DNA of 64,000 bases, taken from contig CANGFO010000008.1 in assembly GCA_947453195.1 (NCBI GenBank), forward strand, positions 54,878 to 118,877, given 5' to 3'. Below the pieces are notes generated by a model. That model was given only the letters and a program-made list of their open reading frames with translations. It searched no databases and was not told the DNA's origin. Shown in pieces: positions 37,967-47,252 of the stretch. The position numbers and the translations under genes are program-made. The stretch comes from Flavobacteriaceae bacterium. Lineage in GTDB: Bacteria; Bacteroidota; Bacteroidia; Flavobacteriales; Flavobacteriaceae. The first letter of the stretch is position 1. The number at the start of each line of letters is the position of its first letter.

Positions 37967-39319
37967 TTAATAGTGACACTTCCCACATTCTAAACCTCCC
38001 ATTTGTGCTGCAGTCAATTTGTCTACACCATATTTTTTAGAAAGTTCTTTGTGAATTTTATCATAGTAAGCATTTCCTTCCATTTTAACTTCGGTTTGAC
38101 GGTGGCAATCAATACACCAACCCATAGTTAATGGAGCAAATTGTTTTTGTACTTCGTAAGTTTGAACTGGTCCGTGACATTTTTGACATTCAATACCAGC
38201 AACAGTTACGTGTTGTGAGTGATTGAAATATGCAAAGTCAGGCAAATTGTGAATTCTCACCCATTTAACCGGTTGTGTTTTTCCAGTATATTTAGCACCA
38301 TCCCAACCCACTGCAGCATATAATTTTTTGATTTCATTATCATAAAATGCTTTAGTGTGTCCATCAACAGTTGAAGTAGTATCCGAAACTTCAGAAATGT
38401 TTTTATGACAATTCATACATACATTTAATGAAGGAATACCAGCGTTTTTACTAACTCTAGCTGAAGAGTGGCAATATTTACAATCAATTTTATTATTTCC
38501 TGCGTGAATACGGTGTGAATAATGAATCGGTTGAATTGGAGCATAATCTTGGTCTACACCCACTTGCATTAAGAATCCATATACAAAGAAGGCACTTGCT
38601 AAAAGGAATAAAATTGCAGAAACAACCATTAAAAATTGATTTCTAGCAAATGCTTTCCAAATTGGCAATGTAGCCTCTTTTTGAGCAACTTCAATACCGT
38701 TCGCTTTAGCAATTTTAGATAATACATTGTTTACTAAGAACAACATGATTACCAACATAAACATTACTAAAGACAATGCCCCTAGAATTACTCCGTTAGA
38801 AATTCCGCTATCGTCTCCTGCATTAGCTCCAGGAGCTGCAGCTGCTGCGGCCGGAACTTCTGTTTTAACCTCATCAGTGTAGGCTAAGATATTATCAATA
38901 TCTGCATTAGACAATTGAGGAAATGCAGTCATTACAGAAGGCTTATTAGCCTCCCAAAGTTTCACCGCATCTGCATCACCAGATTTTATTAAGGCAGAGC
39001 TATTTTTAACCCAACCATAAAACCACTCTTTCTTGTGACGACCTGTAACTCCTCTAAGAGCTGGACCTGTCATTTTCTTGTCTAAGTTGTGACAAGCTGC
39101 ACAATTTGCATTGAATAATTCTTTTCCTTTTGCTGCATCTGCTCCTCCTGTTGCAGGAGCTGCATCAGCTTTCATTGGCATAGCAGACGCAGTTGCCGCT
39201 GCTGTTGCAGGAGCTGCCGGTGCTGTTTGCGCAAATGTTGACAAGGAGAACGTTAGCAATACTGCTAAACCGAATGAATAAATTCTGGAAATCGAATTAT
39301 GGTTACCCACTTTTTTCAT
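37967..39319 (-). CDS. actA: Alternative complex III subunit ActA, six haem c sites with fused class I cytochrome c domain
   Basis: The 450-residue protein has a signal peptide, an Ala/Pro-rich linker, an N-terminal monohaem cytochrome c domain (CAACH at 73-77), one or two membrane helices in the middle, and a multihaem C-terminal region with five CxxCH motifs (CKYCH, CMNCH, CQKCH, CIDCH, CGKCH). ActA is classically pentahaem; the extra N-terminal domain makes six. It passes electrons out of ActB and anchors the complex. It is the first gene of the eight-gene operon, behind a strong promoter match. Confidence 0.95.
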   Translation of the reverse strand: MKKVGNHNSISRIYSFGLAVLLTFSLSTFAQTAPAAPATAAATASAMPMKADAAPATGGADAAKGKELFNANCAACHNLDKKMTGPALRGVTGRHKKEWFYGWVKNSSALIKSGDADAVKLWEANKPSVMTAFPQLSNADIDNILAYTDEVKTEVPAAAAAAPGANAGDDSGISNGVILGALSLVMFMLVIMLFLVNNVLSKIAKANGIEVAQKEATLPIWKAFARNQFLMVVSAILFLLASAFFVYGFLMQVGVDQDYAPIQPIHYSHRIHAGNNKIDCKYCHSSARVSKNAGIPSLNVCMNCHKNISEVSDTTSTVDGHTKAFYDNEIKKLYAAVGWDGAKYTGKTQPVKWVRIHNLPDFAYFNHSQHVTVAGIECQKCHGPVQTYEVQKQFAPLTMGWCIDCHRQTEVKMEGNAYYDKIHKELSKKYGVDKLTAAQMGGLECGKCHY

Positions 39320-39397
39320 ATTATAAATGATTATCGACTAAATTGTAATAGGCCTTATGATTAATAAAAAGCCATTTCACTTATTTTAAAACTTGAG

Positions 39398-39426
39398 CAA
39401 AAATACAATATATGAACTATTCTCAA
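39398..39426 (-). promoter_or_regulatory. Promoter of the act/cox respiratory operon
   Basis: On the minus strand TTG (39424-39426), 18 nt, then TATTTTTG (39398-39405) fits the Bacteroidota vegetative promoter. It lies about 79 nt upstream of the actA start codon, leaving a leader of about 70 nt in which I see no strong hairpin. Confidence 0.7.
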
Positions 39427-39502
39427 AACCCTAAAATATCTTAATTTATAATTTATACTAATTCTAAATAAAAAAAAGAGTTTTATTTCTTCTTAGAAGT
39501 TT

Positions 39503-39510
39503 TACATTTG
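39503..39510 (+). promoter_or_regulatory. -7 element for the SPOR-domain gene
   Basis: TACATTTG matches TAnnTTTG and lies 18 nt before the start codon. The -33 region has no TTG. Confidence 0.45.
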
Positions 39511-39528
39511 CATTAAAATCAATTAATT

Positions 39529-39918
39529 ATGAAATTTTTAACACTAAAGAGTCTTTTAAAGTGTTCTATTATTTTTCTTTTATTTTCAAACTTTAACACC
39601 TTATTAGCCCAAGAAGTTACCGTTACACAAGACCCTAATTTAGAGCAATTGTTAAATGAAAAAAGAAAAGTAAACTCCTCAATTACAATAAATAACCAAT
39701 ATAAAATTCAAGTGTTTAACGGCTCTAGTGAAGAGTCTAAAAAAACATTAATTCAATTTAAAAAAGAGAATAAAAACTACGACGCTACCATAGTTTTCAG
39801 TACTCCCATATATAAGGTATGGGTAGGGAATTTTAAAACTAGAATTGAAGCCGAACGAAACTTGGAACTCTTAAAGAAAAAATATCCAAACTCAATTATT
39901 ATTAAGCCTAATAAATAA
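39529..39918 (+). CDS. Small exported SPOR-domain protein
   Basis: This 129-residue protein has a signal peptide (about 1-27, ending LLAQ) and a C-terminal SPOR domain (about 52-129): YKIQVFNGSSEESKKTLIQ ... YKVWVGNFKTRIEAERNLE ... KKYPNSIIIKP. SPOR domains bind denuded glycan strands of peptidoglycan at division sites. No other domain is present, so it may mark or protect septal glycan. It is a single-gene unit converging on infB with a shared terminator. Confidence 0.88.
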   Translation: MKFLTLKSLLKCSIIFLLFSNFNTLLAQEVTVTQDPNLEQLLNEKRKVNSSITINNQYKIQVFNGSSEESKKTLIQFKKENKNYDATIVFSTPIYKVWVGNFKTRIEAERNLELLKKKYPNSIIIKPNK

Positions 39919-39921
39919 AAA

Positions 39922-39951
39922 TAAAAAATCCCGATAACTCGGGATTTTTTT
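39922..39951. terminator. Bidirectional terminator between the SPOR gene and infB
   Basis: ATCCCGA (39928-39934) and TCGGGAT (39939-39945) pair around TAAC, flanked by an A run on the left and a T run on the right. It can end both the rightward SPOR gene and the leftward rimP-nusA-infB operon. Confidence 0.88.
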
Positions 39952-39969
39952 ATGATTTAAACTGAAATT

Positions 39970-42690
39970 TTATTTCAGTTTTTTCTTCACCTCAACCTCT
40001 TGGAAGGCTTCGATAATATCTAATTGTTCAATGTCGTTGTAGTTTTTAATTTGAATACCACAATCATATCCTTTTGCAACTTCTTTTACATCGTCTTTAA
40101 AACGTTTTAATGCAGTAAGTTCACCGGTGAATACCACAACTCCTTCGCGGATAATACGTATTCTAGAGTTTCTAAATATTTTACCATCGGTAACCATACA
40201 TCCTGCAATAGTTCCCACTTTAGAGATTTTGAATGTTTCTCTAATTTCGGCAGTACCGGTAATTTCTTCTTTCATTACTGGCGATAACATACCTTCCATT
40301 GCATCTTTCAAGTCATCAATTGCATCGTAGATGATTGAATAATTACGGATGTCAATTTCTTCTTTATCGGCAAGTTGTCTTGCATTTCCGGCAGGACGAA
40401 CATTAAACCCAATAATGATTGCATCAGAAGCAGAAGCCAACATAACATCGGTTTCTGTAATTGCTCCAACTCCTTTATGAATGATATTAATTTGAATTTC
40501 TTCAGTAGATAATTTCAAGAACGAATCCGATAATGCTTCAACAGAACCATCCACATCTCCTTTAAGGATTATATTCAATTCTTTAAATTGTCCTAAAGCA
40601 ATACGACGACCGATCTCGGCAAGCGTAATGTGTTTTTGTGTACGTACCGATTGTTCACGCATTAATTGCGTACGTTTTGCAGCAATTTGCTTCGCTTCTC
40701 TTTCGTCTTCAAAAACGTTAAATTTATCTCCAGCAGTTGGCGCACCGTCAAGACCTAAAATAGATATTGGTGTAGATGGACCCGCCACTATAATACTGTT
40801 TCCTCTTTCATCATGCATGGCTTTAATTTTACCATGGTTTTTACCAGCTAAAACATAATCACCAACTCTTAGAGTACCTGCTTGAACTAATATAGTAGAA
40901 ACATATCCTCTACCTTTATCCAATTGTGCTTCTACAACTGTACCTAAAGCAGGTTTAGTTGGATTGGCTTTTAATTCTAAAAGTTCTGCTTCTAATAATA
41001 CTTTTTCTAAAAGTTCTTTTACTCCAGTTCCTACTTTTGCAGAAATATCTTGTGATTGGTATTTTCCACCCCAATCTTCAACAAGTAAATTCATACCTGC
41101 CAATTGTTCTTTAATTTTTTCTGGATTAGCCGCTGGTTTATCAATTTTATTGATAGCAAATATCATTGGAACTCCTGCTGCTTGAGCGTGAGCAATAGCC
41201 TCTTTTGTTTGTGGCATGATATCATCATCGGCAGCAGCCACAATAATAGCAATATCTGTTACTTGAGCACCACGAGCACGCATTGCGGTAAACGCTTCGT
41301 GACCTGGTGTATCTAAGAACGTGATTTTTTGTCCGTTATCTAATTGTACTGCATACGCACCAATATGTTGTGTAATCCCTCCCGATTCTCCAGCAATTAC
41401 ATTTTCTTTACGGATATAATCTAATAAAGAGGTTTTACCGTGGTCAACGTGACCCATTACGGTTACTATAGGAGCGCGAGTAACTAAGTCTTCTTCTCTA
41501 TCCTCGATAACCTCAATAGCTTCTTCAATGTCAGTAGTTATAAATTCTACTTCATAACCAAATTCATCTGCTACAATTGATAATGTTTCTGCATCTAAAC
41601 GTTGGTTCATAGTTACCATGATACCAAGAGTCATACAAGTACCGATTACTTTAGTAATTGGCACATCCATCATAGTTGCAATTTCACCTACAGTAACAAA
41701 TTCTGTTACTTTGATGGTTTTGCTTCCTTCTTCGATAGCTCTTTGTTCGTCATCAGAACGTTGACGGTGGGTATCTCTTTTATCTCTTCTATACTTGGCT
41801 GCTTTAGATTTGTTTCCTTTTCCTTGCAGTCTTTCTAGTGTTTCTTTAATTTGGTTTTTAACCTCTTCTTCGGTAGGCTCTACTTTTTGAACAATAGCTG
41901 GTCTATTTCCTTTTTGGAAACCTCCACCTCCAGGCTTATTCGCAGTAAATTTATTTCCACCTGCTCCAGCTGGTCTATTAGCTCCACCTGCAGTTCCTTG
42001 ACCCTCTCCAGGTTTTGGCGGAATTCTTTTACGCTTATTTTTGTTTGGGTCGTTCTTACTTCCACTATTTATTTTAGGAGTTTCGTCTTTTTTCTTAGGT
42101 TTATTAAATTGAGATAAATCAATTTTTTGACCTGTTAAAACTGGACCAGTAAGATTTTGATATTGCGTAGCGTGGGTTTCATCTACAACCTCTGTGGTTT
42201 TTGTTACTTCTACTATTACAGGAGCAGCAACTTCTACTTTGGCAGGTTTATTTTCACTAACTACTTCTTCTGCTTTTTTTGGAGCAGCTGGTTTTTCTGA
42301 TTCTGTCTTTGGAGCAGTTTTTGCTTTTGGATTTAAATCAATTTTGCCAATTTGCTTAGGCCCTGCAACTACAGTTTTAGCTTTAATTACTTCGGTTCTT
42401 TGGCGCTCTTCCTCTAGTTTTCTTTTGTCATCAATTTCTTTTTCTCTTTCTAGACGAAGTGCTTCTTTTTCCTTTTTAATTTCTTCACTAATTCCTTTAG
42501 AAGCTTCTTTATTGCCTTTATCTCCGGCAAATTGATTTTGTAGAATATCAAATTCATTGCTTGATATCTTAGCATTTGGATTGGCGTCAATAGCGATACC
42601 CTTATCCTTAAGATAATCGACAGCTCTATCTAAGGAAATGTTTAACTCCCTTAAAACTTTGTTTATTCTAATATTTCTTTCTTCAGACAT
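39970..42690 (-). CDS. infB: Translation initiation factor IF-2
   Basis: IF-2 brings initiator tRNA to the 30S subunit and promotes subunit joining. The 906-residue protein has a small N-terminal domain ([20 protein letters not shown]), a long charged and Pro/Ala-rich linker (about 70-330), a second IF2N-type segment, and the GTPase domain beginning [17 protein letters not shown] (G1), with [11 protein letters not shown] (G3) and NKIDKP (G4), followed by domains II-IV. It is the last gene of the rimP-nusA-infB operon. Confidence 0.97.
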   Translation of the reverse strand: MSEERNIRINKVLRELNISLDRAVDYLKDKGIAIDANPNAKISSNEFDILQNQFAGDKGNKEASKGISEEIKKEKEALRLEREKEIDDKRKLEEERQRTEVIKAKTVVAGPKQIGKIDLNPKAKTAPKTESEKPAAPKKAEEVVSENKPAKVEVAAPVIVEVTKTTEVVDETHATQYQNLTGPVLTGQKIDLSQFNKPKKKDETPKINSGSKNDPNKNKRKRIPPKPGEGQGTAGGANRPAGAGGNKFTANKPGGGGFQKGNRPAIVQKVEPTEEEVKNQIKETLERLQGKGNKSKAAKYRRDKRDTHRQRSDDEQRAIEEGSKTIKVTEFVTVGEIATMMDVPITKVIGTCMTLGIMVTMNQRLDAETLSIVADEFGYEVEFITTDIEEAIEVIEDREEDLVTRAPIVTVMGHVDHGKTSLLDYIRKENVIAGESGGITQHIGAYAVQLDNGQKITFLDTPGHEAFTAMRARGAQVTDIAIIVAAADDDIMPQTKEAIAHAQAAGVPMIFAINKIDKPAANPEKIKEQLAGMNLLVEDWGGKYQSQDISAKVGTGVKELLEKVLLEAELLELKANPTKPALGTVVEAQLDKGRGYVSTILVQAGTLRVGDYVLAGKNHGKIKAMHDERGNSIIVAGPSTPISILGLDGAPTAGDKFNVFEDEREAKQIAAKRTQLMREQSVRTQKHITLAEIGRRIALGQFKELNIILKGDVDGSVEALSDSFLKLSTEEIQINIIHKGVGAITETDVMLASASDAIIIGFNVRPAGNARQLADKEEIDIRNYSIIYDAIDDLKDAMEGMLSPVMKEEITGTAEIRETFKISKVGTIAGCMVTDGKIFRNSRIRIIREGVVVFTGELTALKRFKDDVKEVAKGYDCGIQIKNYNDIEQLDIIEAFQEVEVKKKLK

Positions 42691-42728
42691 AAAATCTTTT
42701 ATAATTTCGTATTTATTTTGTTGAAAAA

Positions 42729-43970
42729 TTAGTCTTCAAACTCTTCTTTCAATATGCGCATTACTTCTTGAATGGTTTCTTCTTCAAGGTCTGTTCTTCT
42801 TGCTAAATCGGCAACATCTTGTTTCAAGATACTTCTTGCTGTATCCAAACCAATTTTTGCAAATTCATCAATAATCCAACCGTCAATTTCATCAGAGAAT
42901 TCTGTTAATTCAACATCGTCGTCTTCTACGGTGCTTCCTTCTCTAATTACATCTAATTCGTATCCTGATAATTGACCAGCCAATTTAATATTTTGACCTC
43001 CACGACCAATTGCTTTAGAAACTTCCTCTAGTTTTAAATATACTTCAGCGTGTTTCGTTTCTTCGTTAATTTTAACAGAAGATACTTTAGCAGGACTTAA
43101 AGCTCTAGTGATTAATAAAGTTGGATTGGTTGTATAGTTAATAACGTCAATATTTTCGTTTCCTAGTTCACGGACAATTCCGTGAATACGAGATCCTTTC
43201 ATACCCACACAAGCTCCTACTGGATCAATTCTATCATCATACGAATCAACAGCTACTTTTGCTTTTTCACCAGGAATTCGAACTACTTTTTTAATCATAA
43301 TTAAACCGTCAAAAACCTCAGGAATTTCTTGTTCAAATAATTTTTCTAAGAAAACTTCTGCAGTTCTCGACATAATAATTTGAGGTTTATTCCCTTTTAG
43401 CTCAACGCTTTCAATAATCCCTTTTACATTATCTCCTTTACGGAAGAAATCCGATGGAATTTGTTTTTCTTTTGGCAATACAATTTCGTTTCCTTCATCG
43501 TCAACCAAAATAACTACTCTAGGACGTACATGGTGTACTTCGGCAGTATATATTTCACCAATAATATCTTTAAATTGCTTATAAAGATTGTTATTATCGT
43601 GCTCATGAATCTTAGAAATAAGATTTTGGCGTAAAGCCAAAATAGCTCTTCTACCTAAGTCAATTAACTTCACTTCTTCTGAAACTTCTTCACCAATTTC
43701 AAAATCGGCTTCAATTTTTCTAGCTTCAGTTAAGGTAATTTCCTCATTTTCTAGGTCTAAATCGTCATCGGCAACGATTACTCTTCGTCTCCAAATTTCC
43801 ATATCTCCTTTATCCGGATTTATGATAATATCGAAATTGTCATCAGAACCATACTTCTTTTTTAAAGCATTTCTAAAAACATCTTCTAAAATCGCCATAA
43901 GCGTTACTCTATCAATAAGTTTATCATCTTTAAACTCTGAAAACGAGTCGATTAATGCAATATTCTCCAT
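42729..43970 (-). CDS. nusA: Transcription termination/antitermination factor NusA
   Basis: NusA binds RNA polymerase and nascent RNA and modulates pausing, termination and antitermination. The 413-residue protein has the N-terminal polymerase-binding domain, an S1 domain (about 135-200) and KH domains with [27 protein letters not shown] and [20 protein letters not shown]. It has an acidic C-terminal helical region but not the duplicated C-terminal repeats of E. coli NusA. It lies 8 nt after rimP. Confidence 0.97.
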   Translation of the reverse strand: MENIALIDSFSEFKDDKLIDRVTLMAILEDVFRNALKKKYGSDDNFDIIINPDKGDMEIWRRRVIVADDDLDLENEEITLTEARKIEADFEIGEEVSEEVKLIDLGRRAILALRQNLISKIHEHDNNNLYKQFKDIIGEIYTAEVHHVRPRVVILVDDEGNEIVLPKEKQIPSDFFRKGDNVKGIIESVELKGNKPQIIMSRTAEVFLEKLFEQEIPEVFDGLIMIKKVVRIPGEKAKVAVDSYDDRIDPVGACVGMKGSRIHGIVRELGNENIDVINYTTNPTLLITRALSPAKVSSVKINEETKHAEVYLKLEEVSKAIGRGGQNIKLAGQLSGYELDVIREGSTVEDDDVELTEFSDEIDGWIIDEFAKIGLDTARSILKQDVADLARRTDLEEETIQEVMRILKEEFED

Positions 43971-43978
43971 CTATTCTA

Positions 43979-44446
43979 TTAATTAAAATTTACTGTAACA
44001 ACTGCTTGTTTTATATCTGTATAAAAAATTTCTTCTATTTTTTGAACTGTTTCTTTCCCTTTACCAATTTTTTTAGGCTCTCTAGCTTCCCACGAAAGCA
44101 CTATTTTAGCATCGTCTGCTGCAGTGAGCTCGGCTTCTAGGGTAGTATTGTTTGTTTTAACAATTAAAGTTCTTCCAATATTTTTTATATATTGTCTAAC
44201 CAACTTTAAAGGAGACCCAACACCAACTGAGGCTACTTCTAATGCATAATCTTGAGTTTCTCTATCTAAATTGCTTTCAATAGCTCTTGTCACATCGATG
44301 CAATCTTGAAGTGTCACTCCGTTATCACCGTCCAAAGTTACAACAATTTTATAACTATCTGAAATTGAAATGTCTATCAAAAAAAGACTGGGTCTTTCTA
44401 ACAAACTGTTATTTAATTGTTGTTCTACTTGTTCTTTAAATGTCAT
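43979..44446 (-). CDS. rimP: Ribosome maturation factor RimP
   Basis: RimP assists 30S subunit maturation. The 155-residue protein has the family blocks [22 protein letters not shown] and [15 protein letters not shown] (the usual LEVSSPG region, here with S-V-G), and a C-terminal SH3-like domain. It leads the rimP-nusA-infB operon. A terminator-like hairpin lies 15-35 nt before its start codon on the transcribed strand. Confidence 0.93.
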   Translation of the reverse strand: MTFKEQVEQQLNNSLLERPSLFLIDISISDSYKIVVTLDGDNGVTLQDCIDVTRAIESNLDRETQDYALEVASVGVGSPLKLVRQYIKNIGRTLIVKTNNTTLEAELTAADDAKIVLSWEAREPKKIGKGKETVQKIEEIFYTDIKQAVVTVNFN

Positions 44447-44460
44447 AATCTTTATAAAAA

Positions 44461-44481
44461 GAGGGAAGCAGTGCTTCCCTC
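44461..44481 (-). promoter_or_regulatory. Leader hairpin, candidate attenuator of rimP-nusA-infB
   Basis: GAGGGAAGC pairs perfectly with GCTTCCCTC around a 3-nt loop. On the minus strand it is followed by TTTTTATAAA and then the rimP ATG. It lies between the presumed promoter (44510-44517) and rimP, and no upstream leftward gene exists that would need a terminator here. A regulatory role in this NusA operon is inferred. Confidence 0.55.
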
Positions 44482-44509
44482 ATTATATCATTTCTGTTTA
44501 ATAACGGTG

Positions 44510-44517
44510 CAAATATA
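44510..44517 (-). promoter_or_regulatory. -7 element for rimP-nusA-infB
   Basis: TATATTTG on the minus strand matches TAnnTTTG and lies 63 nt upstream of the rimP start codon. A -33 TTG at the right distance is missing. Confidence 0.45.
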
Positions 44518-44541
44518 GAAAAATATTTTATATATAAATCA

Positions 44542-44569
44542 TTGGTTTTTATATTTTTTTGTACCTTTA
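44542..44569 (+). promoter_or_regulatory. Promoter of the universal stress protein gene
   Basis: TTG (44542-44544), 17 nt, then TACCTTTA (44562-44569), one mismatch from TAnnTTTG. It lies 47 nt before the start codon, divergent from the rimP promoter. Confidence 0.45.
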
Positions 44570-44616
44570 TACACTATTTAATAGATTAAACAATTATTAA
44601 TATCTTTTCGACAATC

Positions 44617-45441
44617 ATGAAAAAAATTTTAATCCCAACCGACTTTTCAAAAAGCGCTGAACATGCCCTTAAAGTGGCGGCTCAAATTGCTAAAAAAAAT
44701 AATGGTGAAATCATCTTATTACACATGCTAGAATTACCTCACCAAGGTAGTGATGCTATGGCCACAGGAAAAGATATTCCGGAAATCATGTTTTTCAAAA
44801 ACGCTGCTATAAATAAATTAGAAGAATTAATGGATTCTGATTTTTTAGACGGAATCAACGTTTCAGATATCATTCAATTTGAGATGGCATTTGACGGAAT
44901 TTTAAAAATTAGTGAAAAAAATAATGTTGACCTTATTGTTATGGGTTCCCACGGAGCTAGTGGCTATAAAGAAATGTTTATCGGATCTAATGCTGAAAAA
45001 GTAGTGCGCCACTCCGAAGTACCCGTATTAATTATCAAACAAGAAGAAGGTGATTTCCAAGTGAATGATTTTGTTTTTGCTTCTGATTTTTCTGATGAAA
45101 TAAAAGCACCATTTAGTAAAGTAGTGAATTTTGCTAACAAATTTGATGCAACTTTACACCTAGTAACTGTCAATACACCAAATGATTTCAAATCAACAGG
45201 TGTAGCACAAGAAACTATGGATAATTTTATTAAAGGATTTGACATAAAAAAAGTAGTGACTCACATTTATAACGAATCTAATGTTGAAAAAGGAATTTTA
45301 AATTTTGCAAAAAGTATTAATGCCGATCTTATTGGAATGAGTACACACGGAAGAAAAGGTCTTTCTCACTTCTTTAACGGAAGCATCAGCGAAGACTTAG
45401 TAAACCATGCTAAACGACCTGTAGTTACTTTTAAAATCTAA
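44617..45441 (+). CDS. Tandem universal stress protein (UspA family)
   Basis: This 274-residue protein carries two Usp domains (about 1-145 and 150-274). Domain 1 begins MKKILIPTDFSKSAEHAL and has the ATP-binding G-2x-G-9x-G-S pattern in GSHGASGYKEMFIGSNAEKV. Domain 2 has the related STHGRKGLSHFFNGS, with the first Gly replaced by Ser, so nucleotide binding is clearest in domain 1. Such proteins are induced under starvation or stress in many bacteria; the target here is unknown. It is a single-gene unit with its own terminator. Confidence 0.93.
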   Translation: MKKILIPTDFSKSAEHALKVAAQIAKKNNGEIILLHMLELPHQGSDAMATGKDIPEIMFFKNAAINKLEELMDSDFLDGINVSDIIQFEMAFDGILKISEKNNVDLIVMGSHGASGYKEMFIGSNAEKVVRHSEVPVLIIKQEEGDFQVNDFVFASDFSDEIKAPFSKVVNFANKFDATLHLVTVNTPNDFKSTGVAQETMDNFIKGFDIKKVVTHIYNESNVEKGILNFAKSINADLIGMSTHGRKGLSHFFNGSISEDLVNHAKRPVVTFKI

Positions 45442-45460
45442 TTGGATTTTTCTACAATAA

Positions 45461-45487
45461 AAAAGCCCTCAATATTGAGGGCTTTTT
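45461..45487. terminator. Bidirectional terminator between the Usp and LamG genes
   Basis: A perfect inverted repeat with 12-bp arms (AAAAGCCCTCAA / TTGAGGGCTTTT) around TA. It ends the rightward universal stress gene and the leftward LamG gene. Confidence 0.88.
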
Positions 45488-45506
45488 TATTTATATAAAC
45501 TAATAT

Positions 45507-46514
45507 TTATTGTAGAATAATTTTCTTGGTGTTCACTAAGTTGTTTGAACCGTCATAAATCTTCACGAAGTAAACGCCCTGTCCACTCCAAGAATTTAAA
45601 GGAACAACATATTGTTGCGTATTCATAGCGCCACTAAACACCTCTTGTCCAAGCATGTTAGTAATTTTAATACTCCAACCCGAAACATTAGCCAAATTAC
45701 CACAATCAATTGTTATGTGGTCATTAGCTGGATTTGGATATATGGTAACTGTATTTTGATATGTTGGTGGATTAAAACTTAATAATCCAGTGTTTATTAC
45801 CAAAGATTGGCAAGTAGTATCAGCATTAAATAAGTTAGTGATTTCTTGTTGGGTTAATACTCTGTTATAAAGACAAATATCATCTATTTTGCCACAAAAC
45901 CCATCATAGCTGTTAGTTGACTTTCTACCAATATTCCAAATATAAGTACTAAGACTTCCTGTTGTGTTTGTTGCAGAATCTGTTAGCTGACCATCAATGT
46001 AAAATTTCGACACTCCTGAATCTGCAGTGAATACAATATGATGCCATGCATTTTTGTTTATAAATTGATTAGAAGGCCAAACTCCTCCTGCAGAATCATA
46101 TGCAGCTTTTAGTTGAATTAAATTATTTTGAACCTGATAACACATTAAACCTTGTTCACCTGTGGAAATTATTCTGTGATTAGGTTGTGAACAATCCAAA
46201 AACACCCAAGTGGAAATTGATATTTTATTAGTCAATTCATTAAAAAAATAACCAATATCAATATAATCATTAGAATTAAAATCAGGTGATTGCCATTGGT
46301 ATGCTGAATTAGCATTTCCGAATCTATCTGAAGTTGCAATAATATTTCCATTAATATTCCCATTGTGAATGTTGCCACTGTAATCATTAGCATTCCCATC
46401 AAGTGGATAGTATGCAACAAGACCATTTGTTGGCACATAAGATGGTACTTGTGCCATAATCATTTGGGTTATTAAAACAAAACCCATTGCTAGTAAAAGT
46501 AATTTGTTTTTCAT
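45507..46514 (-). CDS. LamG-like protein with T9SS C-terminal sorting domain
   Basis: The 335 residues comprise a signal peptide (about 1-21), a LamG/concanavalin-like sandwich (about 30-230: GLVAYYPLDGNANDYSGN ... KISISTWVFLDC ... AWHHIVFTADSG ... GKIDDICLYNRVLTQQEI), and a type A T9SS sorting domain (about 258-335: IYPNPANDHITIDCG ... GQGVYFVKIYDG ... KKIILQ). The protein should cross the outer membrane by T9SS and be attached or released at the cell surface. LamG modules usually bind glycans or proteins; there is no catalytic module. It is divergent from a small XRE regulator. Confidence 0.92.
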   Translation of the reverse strand: MKNKLLLLAMGFVLITQMIMAQVPSYVPTNGLVAYYPLDGNANDYSGNIHNGNINGNIIATSDRFGNANSAYQWQSPDFNSNDYIDIGYFFNELTNKISISTWVFLDCSQPNHRIISTGEQGLMCYQVQNNLIQLKAAYDSAGGVWPSNQFINKNAWHHIVFTADSGVSKFYIDGQLTDSATNTTGSLSTYIWNIGRKSTNSYDGFCGKIDDICLYNRVLTQQEITNLFNADTTCQSLVINTGLLSFNPPTYQNTVTIYPNPANDHITIDCGNLANVSGWSIKITNMLGQEVFSGAMNTQQYVVPLNSWSGQGVYFVKIYDGSNNLVNTKKIILQ

Positions 46515-46538
46515 AATTTAAGTGTTTAAATTTTTTCA

Positions 46539-46589
46539 CAAAGATATGAAAATTCTATTATATAGTGTACTATATTTTAGAGTACTATA
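46539..46589. promoter_or_regulatory. LamG-gene -7 element and paired dyads, candidate XRE operator
   Basis: On the minus strand TATCTTTG (46539-46546) is a perfect -7 element for the LamG gene. Its expected -33 zone is occupied by the dyad TATAGT-GT-ACTATA (46561-46574); a second imperfect dyad TAGAGTACTATA (46578-46589) follows, so GTACTATA occurs twice, 15 bp apart. Both lie between the LamG gene and the XRE regulator gene. Binding by that regulator is inferred from position. Confidence 0.5.
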
Positions 46590-46616
46590 GAAAAGTCAAA
46601 ATAGTGAGTTTTGTAT

Positions 46617-46874
46617 ATGGAAAATTCAAACTCAAAACCCTTTCAAGAGGAGCTTAAAGTAATTTCGTCAAGATTAAAAGAATTACGAAAAGCAAAAGGA
46701 TATTCTAATTACGAACATATTGCCTTTGATTTAGAAATGAGCCGTTCTGCTTATTGGAGATTGGAAACTGGAGTGAATTTTGAATTAAAAACACTTATCA
46801 AAATTTGTAGATTACTTGATATTAGTTTAGAAGATTTTTTTAAAGGCATCGATATTCCAAAATCAAAAGTATAA
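46617..46874 (+). CDS. Small XRE-family (HTH_3) transcriptional regulator
   Basis: About 85 residues with one helix-turn-helix domain (about 15-75): ISSRLKELRKAKGYSNYEHIAFDLEMSRSAYWRLETG and LDISLEDFFKGI. No sensor or other domain is present. The ATG at 46617 is chosen over a TTG two codons earlier. It is divergently arranged with the LamG/T9SS gene, with paired dyads between them. Its target is probably that gene, itself, or both. Confidence 0.85.
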   Translation: MENSNSKPFQEELKVISSRLKELRKAKGYSNYEHIAFDLEMSRSAYWRLETGVNFELKTLIKICRLLDISLEDFFKGIDIPKSKV

Positions 46875-46932
46875 ACAATCTATACAATACTTTAATTTCA
46901 TAAAAAAAATATTTGCCGTTTTAATAATAAAC

Positions 46933-46965
46933 AAAAAACTCCTCAATTTCTTGAGGAGTTTTTCT
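46933..46965 (-). terminator. Terminator after tRNA-Gln
   Basis: A 13-bp-arm inverted repeat (AAAAACTCCTCAA, 46934-46946, and its partner at 46951-46963) around TTTC, directly after the tRNA 3' end on the minus strand. The A/T ends of the arms would also let it end the rightward XRE gene. Confidence 0.85.
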
Positions 46966-46966
46966 G

Positions 46967-47037
46967 TTGGTCTACTAGGACTCGAACCTAGAAAGACTGC
47001 ACCAAAAACAGTTGTGTTACCATTACACCATAGACCA
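46967..47037 (-). tRNA. tRNA-Gln (anticodon TTG)
   Basis: The minus strand folds as a tRNA of 71 nt: acceptor arms TGGTCTA / TAGACCA, a D arm with GGTAAC, an anticodon stem ACTGT / GCAGT with loop TTTTGGT (anticodon TTG at 34-36, reading CAA), and a T arm with GGTTCGAGTCC. The discriminator is A and CCA is not encoded. The anticodon and the TGGT- acceptor start fit tRNA-Gln. Confidence 0.95.
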
Positions 47038-47056
47038 ATAAGCGCTAATGCGGGTG

Positions 47057-47086
47057 CAAATTTAATATAAATTTCATTTAAAGCAA
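47057..47086 (-). promoter_or_regulatory. Promoter of tRNA-Gln
   Basis: On the minus strand TTG (47084-47086), 19 nt, then TAAATTTG (47057-47064) gives a full match to the Bacteroidota promoter. It lies 19 nt upstream of the tRNA 5' end. Confidence 0.7.
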
Positions 47087-47252
47087 ATATTTCCTTAAAT
47101 ATTATTAAAAAAAAGGGCATTTATTTCATTCCCTTCTATATGTAGGTAATAATCAAATTTTTAAGTAAGAATAAATTAGAAAATTATGTTAACCCATGCT
47201 AGTTTACATAAAAAAATAGTTTCTTTGCAGGTAAATTTAGAAGACCTATTAT

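Noticed and set aside
46611..47037. Integrated island at the tRNA-Gln gene
   Set aside because: No integrase and no second copy of the tRNA 3' end was found nearby; the XRE gene alone is not evidence of an island.
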